Positions 61,722 to 64,000 of a stretch of 64,000 nt of DNA are shown piece after piece. Both the position numbers and the translations under genes were made by a program. Source of the stretch: Varroa destructor. Lineage: Eukaryota; Arthropoda; Arachnida; Mesostigmata; Varroidae. Within the stretch, counting starts at the first letter, position 1. Each line of letters begins with the position of its first letter. Below the pieces are notes generated by a model. That model was not told the origin of the DNA and made no database searches. It saw only the letters and a list, made by a program, of their open reading frames with translations. Location: assembly GCF_002443255.2 (NCBI RefSeq), contig NW_019211456.1, positions 29,695,341-29,759,340 of the forward strand. Reading direction: 5' to 3'.

Positions 61722-62185
61722 CAGCAGCAGCAATCACCAAGCAATTCAAGTACCGAAGCAAACAGCCGCTGCTGTTGCTGTATCCTTCGTGATTCCGATG
61801 TCAAACGACGGTTAGCAAGCTACAGTGGCAGCGACGGAAGCAGTAGCAGCTCTGGCATCAACGACTACAACAACAACAACAACAATGGCGACACTTTGAT
61901 TGCGCATTCCCATTTACATACATATGGCAATCCAATGAGTTTTTGTGGCTGCCGGATGCCTACTTTGCGGCAAGAAACCGAACAAACAATAGCAAAGTTA
62001 CTACTACGGCGGGAAACGGCTGTGACCACTACTGCTAACGCAGCAACAACAGTAACCAGCGGACTAACTGCAACACAGGGAACAAAACAGATTCGACTTG
62101 TTAGTACAAATACGATATATTTACATTATAGTACGGATCTAGCATTTAAGTTCCGAGCGCTTGGAATGGGTTCGCAGCCCTATGG
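61722..62185 (+). CDS. Candidate internal exon, Ser/Asn-rich unknown protein
   Basis: The frame is open from just after a TAG (61719-61721) for 154 codons and runs into a good donor (TATGG|GTGAGC; exon end 62185). It stops two bases later if unspliced. A possible acceptor is GGTTAG ending at 61815. The peptide has a Cys cluster (CCCC) near residues 15-18, a Ser run, an Asn6 run from an AAC repeat at about residue 49, then a non-repetitive half with RQETEQTIAKLLLRRE and FKFRALGMGS. Such homopolymer runs are typical of animal regulatory proteins, but here they come from the triplet repeats common across the window, which also keep frames open. No domain recognised. Confidence 0.2.
61867..61885. 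repeat. (CAA)6 repeat
   Basis: Encodes the Asn run in the candidate exon 61722-62185. Confidence 0.8.
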
Positions 62186-62411
62186 GTGAGCATGGATGCA
62201 GTCGAATCAGTCGTCGAATGAAGAAAAAGAAAATGAAGAGACGACGACGAAAAAGCGGTAGCAGCAACGGAAAGGGCCAGCAGGACAGAGCAGTGGTGGC
62301 AGCTCGAGCAGAAGAAACGCGGCCATATTCACTAAATTGAATCCATTCTGGATCTTTCCGAAGACCAATCATTTGCATTGCCTGTTTTCCTTAGCGAACT
62401 GGCTGACTGCC

Positions 62412-62455
<44 letters not shown>
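62412..62455. repeat. (AT)n tract, one interruption
   Basis: Alternating AT broken once by TACA. Confidence 0.9.
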
Positions 62456-62457
<2 letters not shown>

Positions 62458-63237
62458 GTTAGTAGCTTCCATCTCTCTGTTTCTATTCGCATTTCATCTC
62501 CCCTCCATCCAGGGAGCTCGATCGCTTGCGAAGTAGAAACGCAGCAGCAGCCGTTCAATGAGACGGTCGTCAGTAGGCTACAGTGACCCAGCTCGCCTCG
62601 TCGCTGTGTCGTTCTGCGGACTGTTCCCGCCGTTTATGCAGTTGCAGCAACCGCGGTCGGAGTTGCAGCAGCGTGGCAGCCAGTCCGGGCGGAACTGCCC
62701 TTAGCCTGAGGTGCAGCAACCTTCGTCGAGGTCCGATTCAACCCCACTAGTAGGAGGGAGAGGAGACGGGATAGCTAAGCTAGTCGCGTTTGAATCGGTG
62801 GAGCACGATAGCGGAGTCTAGCAAGGAATCTAGCTGACTCATTCATATATGAGGTTCGCGACTTCGGTAGCGGCGGTCGTTTCTATCCGCCTTCTTTCCC
62901 CGGTTTTGTTCTTCCTTTCTTCTTTTCGTGGTCGCTCCCTCGCGTCTAGATGTGTCTCGAAGCATACACCCTGCATATCCCTAAGAGTGTGGGGCGTCGT
63001 GACGGGGCTGCTGGCGAGCTCTGCAGAACAACGCAGGCTGGCTGACAAGCCGACCGGGAGACGGTAGGCGGGTTTGCAGCGGTGGGCTCCCTTTCTGTCG
63101 GCAAGCGGTAGCATCGGCAGCTGCAACCCCATATCCCGCCACTGGGTGCCGCTCTGGGTCGGACAGAGTGCACTACAGTGTGCTCTTCTATGTCCTGCCT
63201 CTCATCTTCTTCGTTTTCGTCTTTTCTTTTCCTGCAG
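62456..63237. other. GC-richer sequence upstream of the 63238 exon candidate
   Basis: Overlapping frames at 62839-63173 on both strands; a pyrimidine tract builds up towards the acceptor at 63237. Confidence 0.3.
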
Positions 63238-63528
63238 TTCGGTGTCCCCTACGCCATCCGCAGTCCTAGGCTACGCCGATCGTTCGTTCGGTCTGTCGAG
63301 ATGTCTTTCCCAACCGAATCAGCTTCCCTAGTCGGTTCTCCTAGAGAGCCCTGCACCGCCCCGACGACTGGCTATTCCCCTTTCGTCCTTTTTCTTTCTG
63401 ATCGTCAACTAAGCGCACTTTTCGCGGCTTGCCTTCCTCTGTGCTCCTCCTTACTTCCAGCCCAGGGGAAAAACACTCCCAAACCTCCTGAGTGCCCCCA
63501 ATTCAAGCTATCTCTCACCCACCGGTAA
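63238..63528 (+). CDS. Candidate exon after a strong acceptor, unknown product
   Basis: One of the best acceptors in the window (a long T/C tract, then TTTTCCTGCAG, ending 63237) is followed by 96 open codons to TAA at 63526-63528. The first 45 residues look the most protein-like (FGVPYAIRSPRLRRSFVRSV and an internal ATG at 63301). The later part is Leu/Ser/Pro-rich because the strand is pyrimidine-rich. A second acceptor-like site, CTTACTTCCAG, ends at 63461 within it. No family recognised and no downstream donor of quality was found. Confidence 0.15.
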   Translation, partial: FGVPYAIRSPRLRRSFVRSVEMSFPTESASLVGSPREPCTAPTTGYSPFVLFLSDRQLSALFAACLPLCSSLLPAQGKNTPKPPECPQFKLSLTHR

Positions 63529-64000
63529 TTGGGTAGTGGCCCGGGGAAGGCTACCATCCCCGCTGTTATACTGGGCACAAGCAGAGTCGCAAGGAAAGTG
63601 GAGTGAAGGAAGAGCCTTGGTTGGCGCTCTTTCATACTACTGTGACGAGAGGAAAAAGAGGTTGGATGGCAAGAAGAGGAGGTTTTCTGGCATTAAGGCG
63701 TTTGGCAGTAGAGTACATTGAGGGGACATTAAGAGAATTGTGGGGATCGAGAGTTCATGGAGAAGGAAGGGGGATCAGTGGGGATTCTGAGATGTGTCAC
63801 TCGATTAGAGCAATCTTTCGTCTTACCATTCGCGCACACATATGCACAGTGGCACACAGATACGCACATACTCATAGAGAAACACAGAAACATCGAGATA
63901 TACATACTTAACGACACCTATGGCAGGATGACGGCAGTACAGTTAGCTATATGCAAATACATATATACTACAGATATGCGCACAGATACACAGACCAACA
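63529..64000. other. Purine-rich then CA-rich tail
   Basis: About 63575-63785 is strongly purine-rich on this strand. It is followed by imperfect CACA/GATA sequence to the window end. The frame at 63603-63911 is a by-product of this bias. Confidence 0.4.

Noticed and set aside
1..64000. Bacterial or viral origin, operon-like system
   Set aside because: There is no dense coding, no ribosome-binding pattern and no recognised bacterial or viral protein; microsatellites and splice signals point to an animal genome.

Overview
This window reads as non-coding or gene-poor DNA from an animal, most likely an arthropod. A mesostigmatid mite is my best guess, at low confidence. The reasons are the absence of closely packed open frames or operons, very frequent triplet and dinucleotide microsatellites (CAG/CTG, GTC/GAC, CA, AT), eukaryotic splice signals, and CpG that is not depleted, which fits a genome with little germline CpG methylation. 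I recognise no conserved protein domain in any frame. At the base composition here (roughly 43-46% G+C by eye), open frames of 100-150 codons are expected by chance in 64 kb, so length alone is not evidence of a gene. The two longest frames (205 and 208 codons) lie in low-complexity or pyrimidine-rich sequence and begin at TTG.

Layout: the window alternates between repeat-rich, somewhat GC-richer 'islands' and plainer AT-leaning sequence with almost no microsatellites. The islands lie near 1.2-1.8, 3.2-5.6, 7.3-8.0, 24.2-25.9, 27.1-28.1, 33.3-34.7, 36.4-37.4, 39.2-39.9, 42.6-43.8, 47.2-48.8, 51.3-53.4, 54.6-56.0 and 60.1-63.6 kb. The longest plain stretch is about 16.8-22.8 kb. I see no transposase, reverse transcriptase, rRNA, convincing tRNA or CRISPR array.

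The best coding candidates, all low confidence, rest on splice-site geometry or protein character rather than homology. They are: (1) a two-exon frame at 15798-16332 (+) joined in phase across a 76-bp GTATGT...TTTCAG intron, with another acceptor-anchored frame at 16550-16753; (2) an 86-residue frame at 30451-30711 (+) with a signal-peptide-like start and ten cysteines after it; (3) an exon and 205-bp intron pair at 28091-28463 (+); (4) two minus-strand fragments at 44705-45061 and 41633-41873 that loosely resemble the C-terminal part of an arthropod chemoreceptor and may be degenerate; (5) an open Ser/Asn-rich frame at 61722-62185 (+) that runs into a good splice donor. Strong donors at 3610, 5574 and 47914 (+) and 48580 (-) suggest untranslated exons.

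The whole window could be intergenic DNA, or the long introns and 5' untranslated exons of one regulatory gene. The sequence alone does not decide between these, and nothing in it shows the candidates working together.
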